Shown here: one piece after another, positions 53,932 through 61,299 of the stretch
How positions within the stretch are numbered: the first letter of the stretch is position 1
Layout: each line of letters opens with the position of its first letter
Assembly (NCBI RefSeq): GCF_014650115.1
Contig: NZ_BMUI01000013.1
Coordinates: forward strand, 1-64,000
From: Streptomyces olivaceoviridis
GTDB lineage: Bacteria > Actinomycetota > Actinomycetes > Streptomycetales > Streptomycetaceae
Length of the DNA stretch: 64,000 bases
Reading direction: 5' to 3'
The notes under the pieces: generated by a model
Seen by the model: only the letters and a program-made list of their open reading frames with translations
Told to the model about the DNA's origin: nothing
Database searches by the model: none
Made by a program: the position numbers and the translations under genes

Positions 53932-54111
53932 ATGCCCGGTTCCACGAACGGTTCCACGAACGGTTCCACCAAGACGATGGGGGCGCTCACGGTCGGCGGG
54001 CTGGTCGTCGTGACCGCCTACACGGTCGCGCTCGGCGGCAACGGCTGGCTGTGGTTCGGATGGGTGGTGCTGGGGCTGCTGACGCTCGCCCTGGTGGTCA
54101 CCCAGTCGTGA
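53932..54111 (+). CDS. Small two-helix membrane protein with NGST repeats
   Basis: 59-aa protein. The N-terminus is a tandem Gly-Ser-Thr-Asn repeat (PGSTNGSTNGSTK), encoded by near-identical 12-bp units. Two hydrophobic helices follow (GALTVGGLVVVTAYTVAL and WFGWVVLGLLTLALVVT). GGAGGG lies 7 nt before the ATG, a good ribosome binding site, which supports real translation. No family is recognised; being next to ctaG it may take part in respiratory or copper functions (weak inference). Confidence 0.7.
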   Translation: MPGSTNGSTNGSTKTMGALTVGGLVVVTAYTVALGGNGWLWFGWVVLGLLTLALVVTQS

Positions 54112-54148
54112 GCCGCGCGGGGCGGGCGGGGCTGGCTACAGTGCCCGC

Positions 54149-54634
54149 ATGAACAGCAGGACGCCCTCGTTCGACGAGCTGGACCGCCAGATCATCACCG
54201 CGCTCATGACGAACGCCCGGACCAGCTTCGCCGAGATCGGAGCCGCGATCGGGCTGTCCGCCACCGCGGTCAAGCGGCGGGTGGACCGGCTGCGGGAGAC
54301 CGGGGTGATCACCGGGTTCACGGCGACGGTCAAGCCGTCCGCGCTGGGCTGGCGCACGGAGGCGTACGTCGAGGTGTACTGCGAGGGCGCGGCCCCGCCC
54401 CGGCGGCTGGCGGAGGTCGTCCGCAACCATCCGGAGATCGCGGCGGCCATGACGGTGACCGGTGGCGCCGACGCGCTGCTGCACGTGCGCGCCCGGGACG
54501 TGGAGCACTTCGAGGAGGTGCTGGAGCGGATCCGCGCCGAGCCGTTCATCCGGAAGACGATCAGCGTGATGGTGCTGTCCCATCTGCTCCCGGAAAGCCC
54601 GGAAGCGGGCGCCACCCACGCGGCCCCCGAGTGA
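54149..54634 (+). CDS. Lrp/AsnC-family regulator
   Basis: 161-aa feast/famine regulator. The HTH reads FDELDRQIITALMTNARTSF and AEIGAAIGLSATAVKRRVDRL, and the RAM domain shows VEVYCEGAAPPRRLAEVVRN and VTGGADALLHVRARDVEHFEEVLE. There is no ribosome binding site; TACAGT at 54137-54142 lies 6 nt before the ATG, so it is probably leaderless. It precedes the arginine-catabolic pair on the same strand, and arginine or ornithine is the likely effector (inference). Confidence 0.92.
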   Translation: MNSRTPSFDELDRQIITALMTNARTSFAEIGAAIGLSATAVKRRVDRLRETGVITGFTATVKPSALGWRTEAYVEVYCEGAAPPRRLAEVVRNHPEIAAAMTVTGGADALLHVRARDVEHFEEVLERIRAEPFIRKTISVMVLSHLLPESPEAGATHAAPE

Positions 54635-54712
54635 CCGGACCGGCGCGCAGGAGTCGTGCGTGACGCCCGGCAACAACGCAGCGATCCTGCCTGTCTGCGC
54701 AGCTTTTCTCGC

Positions 54713-54763
54713 TTGTCGCCCGTCTTCCTCCCTTCCTACCGTGGTGTCACCCCTCAGTGACAC
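54713..54763 (+). promoter_or_regulatory. Promoter and overlapping operator of the arginine operon
   Basis: TTGTCG (54713-54718), an 18-bp spacer and TACCGT (54737-54742) make a housekeeping promoter. GTGTCAC at 54744-54750 is inverted as GTGACAC at 54757-54763 with 6 bp between, covering the expected transcription start. This is a repressor-type arrangement, and the adjacent Lrp protein is the likely binder. Confidence 0.65.
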
Positions 54764-54772
54764 ACAGGAAAG

Positions 54773-54788
54773 CGGAGGGAACCCTCTG
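54773..54788 (+). promoter_or_regulatory. Hairpin over the ribosome binding site of the DDAH-like gene
   Basis: CGGAGG pairs with CCTCTG (one G-U) around the loop GAAC. The stem contains the Shine-Dalgarno sequence and the first base of the GTG start, so it could restrict translation initiation. Confidence 0.4.
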
Positions 54789-55597
54789 TGACCGACAGTC
54801 GTGTGCCGCGTTCCCGGCGGTTTCTGGTCTGTGAACCCAGACACTTCGCCGTCCAGTACGCGATCAATCCCTGGATGCACCCCGACAAGCCCGTCGACGT
54901 GGACCTGGCCCAGGAGCAGTGGCAGCAGCTGATCCGCGCCTACCGGACCCGCGGCCACACCGTGGACTCCGTCGAGCCGGTCCCCGGCCTGCCGGACATG
55001 GTGTTCGCCGCCAACGCGGCGTTCGTCGTCGGCGGCCGGGTCTTCGGCTCCCTGTTCCACGCCCCGGAGCGGCGCCCCGAGTCGGTGCACTACGACACCT
55101 GGTTCAAGGCCGCCGGCTACGACGTCCACCGGCCCGAGTCGGTGACCGAGGGCGAGGGCGACCTGGTGTGGACGGGCCGGTACGTGCTCGCCGGCACCGG
55201 GTTCCGCACGACGCGTGAGGCGCACCGGGAGGCGCAGGAGTTCCTCGGCCACCCGGTGATCGGCCTGACCCTGGTCGACCCGTACTTCTACCACCTGGAC
55301 ACGGCGCTGTTCGTCCTCGACGACGACAACATCTGCTACTACCCGGAGGCCTTCTCGCCGGGCAGCCGGGAGGTTCTCAAGCGCCTGTACCCGAACGCGG
55401 TGCTCGCCACCCGCGAGGACGCGGTGGCGTTCGGCCTGAACTCCGTCTCCGACGGCCGGAACGTCTTCATCGCGCCACAGGCGGAAGCGCTCGCCGAACG
55501 CCTGACCGGCCACGGCTATGTCCCCGTCCCCGTCGACCTCTCCGAGTTCCACAAGGCCGGCGGCGGCATCAAGTGCTGCACCCAGGAGATCCGCTGA
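54788..55597 (+). CDS. Dimethylarginine dimethylaminohydrolase / arginine dihydrolase-like amidinotransferase-fold enzyme
   Basis: 269-aa pentein-fold hydrolase of guanidino compounds. Active-site residues are all visible: Asn27 in YAINPWM, Asp70 and Asn76 in DMVFAANA, EGEGD at 121-125, His169 in YHLDT and Cys263 (or Cys264) in GGGIKCCT. Usually annotated DDAH, which makes citrulline plus dimethylamine. Translational overlap (TGATG) with rocD, whose substrate is ornithine, argues rather for an arginine dihydrolase like cyanobacterial ArgZ/AgrE, which makes ornithine directly. The GTG start has GGAGGG upstream. Confidence 0.85.
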   Translation: MTDSRVPRSRRFLVCEPRHFAVQYAINPWMHPDKPVDVDLAQEQWQQLIRAYRTRGHTVDSVEPVPGLPDMVFAANAAFVVGGRVFGSLFHAPERRPESVHYDTWFKAAGYDVHRPESVTEGEGDLVWTGRYVLAGTGFRTTREAHREAQEFLGHPVIGLTLVDPYFYHLDTALFVLDDDNICYYPEAFSPGSREVLKRLYPNAVLATREDAVAFGLNSVSDGRNVFIAPQAEALAERLTGHGYVPVPVDLSEFHKAGGGIKCCTQEIR

Positions 55598-56814
55598 TGA
55601 CCGCACCCGCGCGCACCCGTACGTCCGACGACCTGATCCGCGCGGAGGAGCCGGTTCTCGCGCACAACTACCACCCGCTGCCCGTGGTGGTGGCCCGCGC
55701 CGAGGGCACCTGGGTGGAGGACGTCGAGGGCAACCGCTACCTCGACATGCTGGCCGGCTACTCGGCCCTCAACTTCGGCCACCGGCACCCGGCGCTCGTC
55801 GAGGCGGCGCACCGCCAGCTCGACCGGCTCACCCTCACCTCCCGCGCGTTCCACAACGACCGGCTGGCCTCCTTCGCCGAGCGGCTCGCGGAGCTGACCG
55901 GCCTGGACATGGTGCTGCCGATGAACACCGGCGCGGAGGCGGTGGAGAGCGGCATCAAGGTGGCCCGCAAGTGGGCGTACGACGTGAAGGGCGTCCCGGC
56001 CGGACAGGCGACGATCGTGGTCGCGGCGGAGAACTTCCACGGCCGTACGACGACCATCGTCAGCTTCTCCACGGACGAGACGGCCCGGTCCGGCTTCGGC
56101 CCGTTCACGCCCGGTTTCCGGATCGTGCCGTACAACGACCTCGCCGCGCTGGAGGCGGCGGTCGACGACACCACGGCGGCGGTACTGATCGAGCCGATCC
56201 AGGGCGAGGCCGGGGTGATCATCCCGGACGACGGCTATCTCACCGGGGTGCGGGAGCTGACCCGCCGCACGGGCTGCCTGTTCATCGCGGACGAGATCCA
56301 GTCGGGCCTCGGCCGGACGGGCCGTACCCTCGCCGTCGAGCACGAGGACGTCGTCCCGGACGTGCTGCTGCTCGGCAAGGCGCTCGGCGGCGGCATCGTG
56401 CCGGTGTCGGCGGTGGTGGGCCGGCGCGAGGTGCTGGGGGTGCTGCACCCCGGTGAGCACGGTTCGACGTTCGGCGGCAATCCGCTCGCCGCGGCGGTCG
56501 GCACGGCCGTGGTCGAGTTGCTGGAGACCGGTGAGTTCCAGCGCCGGGCGGCCGAGCTGGGCGTGGTGCTGCGGGACGGGCTGACCGAGCTGACCGGCAA
56601 GGGCGTGACCGGTTTCCGGGTGCGTGGGCTGTGGGCCGGCGTGGACGTCGACCCCGCCCTCGGCACCGGCCGCGAGATCAGCGAGCGCCTGATGCGCGAG
56701 GGGATCCTGGTCAAGGACACCCACGGGTCCACGATCCGGCTCGCGCCGCCGCTGACGATCACGGCGGAGGAGCTGCGGTCGGCGCTGGGGGCCCTGGAGA
56801 AGGTGCTGGCCTGA
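55597..56814 (+). CDS. rocD: Ornithine aminotransferase
   Basis: 405-aa class III PLP aminotransferase that turns ornithine and 2-oxoglutarate into glutamate semialdehyde and glutamate. MLAGYSALNFGHRHP, MNTGAEAVESGIKVARKW, ENFHGRTTTIVSFS, IADEIQSGLGRTG and LLGKALGGG (PLP lysine) follow the family exactly, as does the STFGGNPLAAAV substrate loop. The ATG shares one base with the DDAH-like stop. A strong terminator follows, so the operon ends here. Confidence 0.95.
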   Translation: MTAPARTRTSDDLIRAEEPVLAHNYHPLPVVVARAEGTWVEDVEGNRYLDMLAGYSALNFGHRHPALVEAAHRQLDRLTLTSRAFHNDRLASFAERLAELTGLDMVLPMNTGAEAVESGIKVARKWAYDVKGVPAGQATIVVAAENFHGRTTTIVSFSTDETARSGFGPFTPGFRIVPYNDLAALEAAVDDTTAAVLIEPIQGEAGVIIPDDGYLTGVRELTRRTGCLFIADEIQSGLGRTGRTLAVEHEDVVPDVLLLGKALGGGIVPVSAVVGRREVLGVLHPGEHGSTFGGNPLAAAVGTAVVELLETGEFQRRAAELGVVLRDGLTELTGKGVTGFRVRGLWAGVDVDPALGTGREISERLMREGILVKDTHGSTIRLAPPLTITAEELRSALGALEKVLA

Positions 56815-56819
56815 GGCAC

Positions 56820-56853
56820 GGGCGGGGGCCGGTGACGGCACCGGTCCCCGCCC
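56820..56853. terminator. Strong bidirectional terminator after rocD
   Basis: A 15-bp stem (GGGCGGGGGCCGGTG with CACCGGTCCCCGCCC, one G-U) closes on a 4-nt loop. It separates the convergent rocD and DUF305 genes. Confidence 0.88.
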
Positions 56854-56862
56854 GCCGCGCCG

Positions 56863-57504
56863 TCAGTCCGTGCCGAGGAGCCGCTTCATCTCCTTGATCT
56901 CGGCGTTCTGCGCGGTGACGATGGCGTCCGCCATGGTCCTGGCGGGGCCGTACTGGCCCTTCTCCTTCTCGGTGGTGGCCATCTCGACGGCGCCCTCGTG
57001 GTGGCCGACCATCATCGACAGGAACTTGGTGTCGAAGTCCTTGCCGGTGGCCTTCTCCAGGGCCGTCATGTCGGCCTCACTCATCATCCCGAACATTCCG
57101 GACATCCCGGAGTGGGCGGAGTGGTCCATGCCGGCCATGGGGACCTGCTCGCCCCAGGACGTCAGCCAGCCGGTCATGGTGCGGATCTCCGGGTCCTGTG
57201 CCTTCTCGATGCGCGAGGCGAGGTCCTTCACCCGCGCGGAGGAGGCCCGGTCGTCGGCGAGCTTCGCCATCTCCAGGGCCTGCTGGTGGTGCGGGATCAT
57301 GCCCTGCGCGAAGGAGACGTCCTGGGCGTTGTGCGCGGTGGCCGACGCGCTCGGAGTGGCCGTCGCGCTCGCGGCGGCGGAGGAGCCGTGTCCGGTGCCG
57401 CCGCCGGCGCTGTCGTTGTCGCCGCCGCAGGCGGCCAGGACGAGGGCTCCGGTCACGGCGACCGCGGCGAGGGCGGCACGGCGCGTCAGGGTACGGATGG
57501 TCAT
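56863..57504 (-). CDS. DUF305 lipoprotein
   Basis: 213-aa exported lipoprotein with lipobox LVLAAC after a short signal. An Ala/Ser/Thr linker leads to the DUF305 four-helix domain with two matching His pairs, AQGMIPHHQQALEMA and LSMMVGHHEGAVEMA, and a Met/His-rich loop (MAGMDHSAHSGMSGMFG). These residues suggest copper or other metal binding at the cell surface; the molecular role is not settled. The ATG at 57504 has AGGAG upstream. The DUF6153 gene lies 93 bp upstream on the same strand. Confidence 0.9.
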   Translation of the reverse strand: MTIRTLTRRAALAAVAVTGALVLAACGGDNDSAGGGTGHGSSAAASATATPSASATAHNAQDVSFAQGMIPHHQQALEMAKLADDRASSARVKDLASRIEKAQDPEIRTMTGWLTSWGEQVPMAGMDHSAHSGMSGMFGMMSEADMTALEKATGKDFDTKFLSMMVGHHEGAVEMATTEKEKGQYGPARTMADAIVTAQNAEIKEMKRLLGTD

Positions 57505-57597
57505 GCGGTGAACTCCTGCTGTTCTGAAGGGATTTCGGGCACGCGTGAACACGACCGCGGCACCTGCGCCGTGGCAGGGCGGCGGCCGGGGGCGGCT

Positions 57598-58008
57598 CTA
57601 GATCCGCAGGAGTTGGAGTTCCGTCAGGTCGGGCGGGGCACGGGCGCCGTCCGGCGCGGTGGCCGGACCGGGGCGCGGGCAGGCGGCCGGTGCGACGACG
57701 GCCGCCGGGTCGGGGGCCGGCACGGGCAGCTGGGGGCCGCCGTCCAGCGCGCCCGAGGCACAGCTCGGGTCGGCGTGGTGCAGCCGGTGGCCGCCGCAGT
57801 GACCGGCGGCGTCCGGGCAGTCGTCCGGCGCGCTGACGGCGACCGCGCCGTGCGCGGCCCGGGCGGGCCCGGAGACTCCGGCGTGCGCCATGCCCCCGCC
57901 GGGCGCCAGCGCGTGCATCCCGAGCAGTCCGGCCAGCAGGGCGAGCACGAGCAGCCCGCGGTGCCGCCGCTGGGGCGGTCGCGGGGCGCGTGCTCGGGTG
58001 CCGGTCAT
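57598..58008 (-). CDS. Exported DUF6153-like protein, Cys/His rich
   Basis: 136-aa protein with one N-terminal hydrophobic helix (LLVLALLAGLLGMHALAP) and an extracytoplasmic part with a metal-like cluster (CPDAAGHCGGHRLHHADPSC). The tail is Pro/Ala-rich. It resembles the DUF6153 proteins that often neighbour DUF305 genes. No ribosome binding site precedes the ATG at 58008, but TACGAT lies 7 nt upstream, pointing to a leaderless transcript; an ATG three codons earlier (58017) overlaps that box. Confidence 0.7.
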   Translation of the reverse strand: MTGTRARAPRPPQRRHRGLLVLALLAGLLGMHALAPGGGMAHAGVSGPARAAHGAVAVSAPDDCPDAAGHCGGHRLHHADPSCASGALDGGPQLPVPAPDPAAVVAPAACPRPGPATAPDGARAPPDLTELQLLRI

Positions 58009-58155
58009 CGGGAACATCGTACGAGGGCCGGATGCGGCCGGCGTGCGGGGGCACGCCGGTCGCGGCCGGTCCGCCGAGGTGGCCTCGGCCGGGAAGCCTG
58101 TCGCTCCGGCGCGCGAGGCCCCGTGGCCGTGGCGCTCCCGGTGCCCTCCGGCCGG

Positions 58156-59181
58156 AGGGTGCCCAGCGGAGGGTGCCGGCCAGGGTCGCCGACATCAGCT
58201 TCACCGCCTCGCTCGGGGAGGGCCGGGGCATGAGGGTGTCGATGATCCGGTAGCGGTCGTCCAGGGGGAACAACACCGTCTGAACCGCTTCCACGCACAG
58301 GTTGGAGTCGGACCGGACGAAGCGGAGGAAGAGCGAGGCGACCAGTTCACCGCCCCAACCCGTGGAGTGCACGGCCAGATAGGGGCGGGCGCCTTCCTCG
58401 GGCGCGCGCTTCAGCTGGTCGATCTGGTCCTGGCCCACCCGTGGGACGGGCCTGCCGAGGGGGTCGGCGAGGAACCGAGGATCCGTCAGGGACCATGTGT
58501 CGAGAGGGCCCCATAGCCGACGAAGGGCGAATATCCGCTGTACACGGTGGTGTTTCCGCCGGCGTACGCGCTGATCTGACTGAGCCGAGCCGCGATGTCG
58601 GCGTTGCGCGGCGGGGGCGCCGCCGCCGGGTCGAACCGGTTCGGGCGCAGACTCTGGAGGTGGTCGCCGTATCGGGTCGACAATTCGAAGGCCAGTACGA
58701 TGACCCAGGCCAGGAACAGCACCAGCATGGTCACCCCGATGTCGTGAGCCCATAAGAAGAAGAGCACGGCGAGCACGCACGGTGGCGTGAGCAGGAGGTC
58801 CCGCTGGTGACGGCGCGCGTTGGCCGCGTAGGCGTGGCGGAGCACCACGGGCACATCGCATGCCGGGGCGGCCCCCACCCCCAGGTGGGGTTCCGCGGCG
58901 ATCTACTTGATGAGCAACTCGGCGTACGCGCGATCCAGGTACGCGGCAGCGCACAGGTACCTGGTGACATCCTGGCCGCCACCCCACCGGATCGCGGGGA
59001 TGCGGCGCTGTGGGCCGCCCCACATGGTGGGCCCGCCGACCGCGAGCGGCACGGCGGCGGGAAGGTTGGTCCGCACGGCGGCCGGCTGCGCGGCAGTCAG
59101 GGGTGTACCGCACGCGCCGCACCGCGTGGACCATGTCGCCACGCCCTGACCACATCCGGGGCATACCGTCGAACGCGTCAT
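58156..59181 (-). pseudogene. Zinc-ribbon membrane protein, broken by nonsense and frameshift
   Basis: The ATG at 59181 (GGGGGAG upstream) opens a zinc ribbon, CPGCGQ..CGACG, then a linker to ELLIK, where TAG at 58903-58905 interrupts. The same frame resumes IAAEPHLGVGAAPACDVPV and two membrane helices (VLAVLFFLWA, VTMLVLFLAWVIVLAFEL), continuing to YSPFVGYG. There a one-base loss in a G run near 58508 moves the protein to another frame: DTWSLTDPRFLADPLGRPV, YLAVHSTGWGGELVASLFLRF, down to MSATLAGTLRWAP near 58160, after which similarity fades. The domain order is clear and its function unknown. Confidence 0.65.
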
Positions 59182-59432
59182 CGCTCCCCCGCCCGTAGAC
59201 GACCCCACGACAGTACGGTGCACCACACGCACAGCACGGCAATGCCGACATCGTCACCTACCGCAATACCGTTACAGATCGAGCCCCGGCACGCCGGGGC
59301 GTCACCGATGACGTCCGTTCTGCCCGGGCAGCACCTGGTCAGCATGAGACTGGCCGAACATGGCTACAGATGACGGCAGGTGCACATCAGCCCATGGCCG
59401 TGCCCCCTGGGCTGACGAGTGAGGAGCGAGCC

Positions 59433-60155
59433 GTGTTCTACTACCTGCTCAAGTACGTGGTCCTGGGCCCGCTGCTCAGAGTGGTCTTCCGGCCCCGGAT
59501 CGAAGGCCTGGAGCACGTGCCCGCGTCGGGGCCGGCGATCATCGCCGGGAACCACCTGTCGTTCTCCGACCACTTCCTGATGCCGGCGATACTGAAGCGC
59601 CGCATCACCTTCCTCGCCAAGGCGGAGTACTTCACCGGCCCCGGGGTGAAGGGCCGGCTCACCGCGTTCTTCTTCCGCAGCGCGGGGCAGATCCCGGTGG
59701 ACCGCTCGGGCAAGGAGGCGGGGCAGGCCGCGATCCGGGAAGGGCTCGGGGTGCTGCGCAGGGGTGAACTGCTCGGCATCTACCCGGAGGGCACCCGTTC
59801 GCATGACGGCAGGCTGTACAAGGGCAAGGTCGGGGTCGCCGTGATGGCCCTCACGGCGGGCGTCCCAGTGGTGCCGTGCGCGATGATCGGCACGTTCGAG
59901 GCACAGCCGCCCGGGAAGGTCGTCCCCAGGATCCACCCGGTGACCATCCGCTTCGGCGAGCCCCTGGACTTCTCGCGCCATGCCGGCATGGAGCACGAGA
60001 AGGCCGTGCTGCGGGCGGTCACCGACGAGATCGTCTACTCCATCCTGGCGCTGTCCGGGCAGGAGTACGTCGACGAGTACGCGGCCGTCGTCAAGGAACG
60101 GCAGGCGGCGGAGCAGAACGCGAAGCGCAGGTTCCCCCGCGCGCCGCTCAGTTGA
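59433..60155 (+). CDS. 1-acyl-sn-glycerol-3-phosphate acyltransferase (PlsC family)
   Basis: 240-aa acyltransferase forming phosphatidic acid in membrane lipid synthesis. The catalytic NHxxxxD motif is GNHLSFSDHF, and YPEGTRSHDG binds the glycerol phosphate. A short N-terminal hydrophobic anchor (FYYLLKYVVLGPLLRVVF) docks it to the membrane. The GTG at 59433 has GAGGAG 6 nt upstream and is preferred to the upstream frame. The 251 bp between it and the zinc-ribbon pseudogene show nothing else recognisable. Confidence 0.88.
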   Translation: MFYYLLKYVVLGPLLRVVFRPRIEGLEHVPASGPAIIAGNHLSFSDHFLMPAILKRRITFLAKAEYFTGPGVKGRLTAFFFRSAGQIPVDRSGKEAGQAAIREGLGVLRRGELLGIYPEGTRSHDGRLYKGKVGVAVMALTAGVPVVPCAMIGTFEAQPPGKVVPRIHPVTIRFGEPLDFSRHAGMEHEKAVLRAVTDEIVYSILALSGQEYVDEYAAVVKERQAAEQNAKRRFPRAPLS

Positions 60156-60213
60156 CCTCTGCCCTCGGCAGAAGGAGGGGAGCGGGCCGGGGCCGGATGC
60201 CTAGGCTCGCCGT

Positions 60214-61236
60214 ATGAAGACAGCTGTGGTGATCGGGGCGGGCGGGCAGATCGGGCGTCCGGTGGTGGAGGCGCTGGCGCGGGACGGATGGGCGGTGACG
60301 GCCGCCTCGCGCGGCGGCGCCCGGGACGCGGCGTGGGACGAGGGGGTGCGGACGGTACGGCTGGACCGCGCCGACGACACGGCCCTGGCCGCGGTGGTGG
60401 GCGACGGCTGCGACCTGCTGGTCGACGTGGTCGCCTACGACGCCGGGCACGCCCGGCAGGTGACGGGGCTCACGGGGCGGATCGGCTCGGCGGTGGTGAT
60501 CTCCAGTGTGTCCGTGTACGAGGACGGCGCGGGACGGGGCTTCGACACGATGGGCGAGCCGGACGGCTTCCCCGACTACCCGGTACCGGTCCCCGAGACC
60601 CAGCCGACGGTCGCTCCGGGCGAGGCCACCTACAGCACCCGCAAGGCCGCGCTGGAGCGGGAACTCCTCGCTGGCGGCGCCGGGCTGCCGGTCACGGTAC
60701 TGCGGGCGGGCGCGGTGCACGGGCCGTACAGCCCGCTGCCGCGCGAACTGTACTTCGTGCGGCGGAACCTGGACGGGCGGCGCGACCGGGTGCTGGCGTA
60801 CCGGGGCGAGAGCCGGTTCCATCCGGCGAGTGCCCGGAACATCGCCGAACTGGTGCGGCTGGCGGCGGCCCGGCCGGGCTCCCGGGTGCTCAACGCCTGT
60901 GACGGTCAGGCGCCGACGGTCGCCGGTATCGGTGCCGCTATCGACGCCGTGATGGGGGTGGAGACCCGCACCGCGCACCTCGACGGGCCGCCGGCCGGTT
61001 CGGTGGGTCAGACGCCGTGGTCGGTGCCGCGGCCGGTGGTGTGCGACATGTCGGCCGCCGAGCGGGAGCTGGGCTACCGGCCGGTGGTGTCGTACGCCGA
61101 CAGCCTGCCGGAGACGGTGGAGTGGCTGACCCGGGCGCTGCACGGCCGGGACTGGCGCGAGGCGTTTCCGCTGCTCGCCCAGGCCTACCCGGCCCTGTTC
61201 GACTACGCGGCGGAGGACGCCTGGCGCACGGCTTAG
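60214..61236 (+). CDS. NAD-dependent epimerase/reductase (extended SDR)
   Basis: 340-aa Rossmann protein. The nucleotide motif is VIGAGGQIGRP at residues 6-16, and the active-site pair is YSTRK with a preceding SSVSVY. Near-complete extended SDR; the substrate is likely a nucleotide sugar or similar but cannot be named. TAGGCT at 60202-60207 lies 6 nt before the ATG with no ribosome binding site, so the mRNA is probably leaderless. It ends at a strong terminator. Confidence 0.85.
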   Translation: MKTAVVIGAGGQIGRPVVEALARDGWAVTAASRGGARDAAWDEGVRTVRLDRADDTALAAVVGDGCDLLVDVVAYDAGHARQVTGLTGRIGSAVVISSVSVYEDGAGRGFDTMGEPDGFPDYPVPVPETQPTVAPGEATYSTRKAALERELLAGGAGLPVTVLRAGAVHGPYSPLPRELYFVRRNLDGRRDRVLAYRGESRFHPASARNIAELVRLAAARPGSRVLNACDGQAPTVAGIGAAIDAVMGVETRTAHLDGPPAGSVGQTPWSVPRPVVCDMSAAERELGYRPVVSYADSLPETVEWLTRALHGRDWREAFPLLAQAYPALFDYAAEDAWRTA

Positions 61237-61249
61237 CGGCCGTACGGGA

Positions 61250-61281
61250 GAGGGGCGGCCGGGAAAGTCCGGCCGCCCCTC
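61250..61281. terminator. Bidirectional terminator between the reductase gene and tap
   Basis: GAGGGGCGGCCGG and CCGGCCGCCCCTC form a perfect 13-bp stem with loop GAAAGT, between two convergent stop codons. Confidence 0.9.
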
Positions 61282-61299
61282 GTCACCGTGCTGGTACGG

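Noticed and set aside
57077-59257. 726-aa minus-strand open frame across the DUF305, DUF6153 and zinc-ribbon region
   Set aside because: It overlaps the well-supported DUF305 and DUF6153 genes in another frame; only its middle part is meaningful, as one frame of the zinc-ribbon pseudogene.
60158-60172. TCTGCC-CTC-GGCAGA hairpin after plsC as a terminator
   Set aside because: The stem is only 6 bp with a 3-nt loop, weak for this GC content; not listed as a feature.
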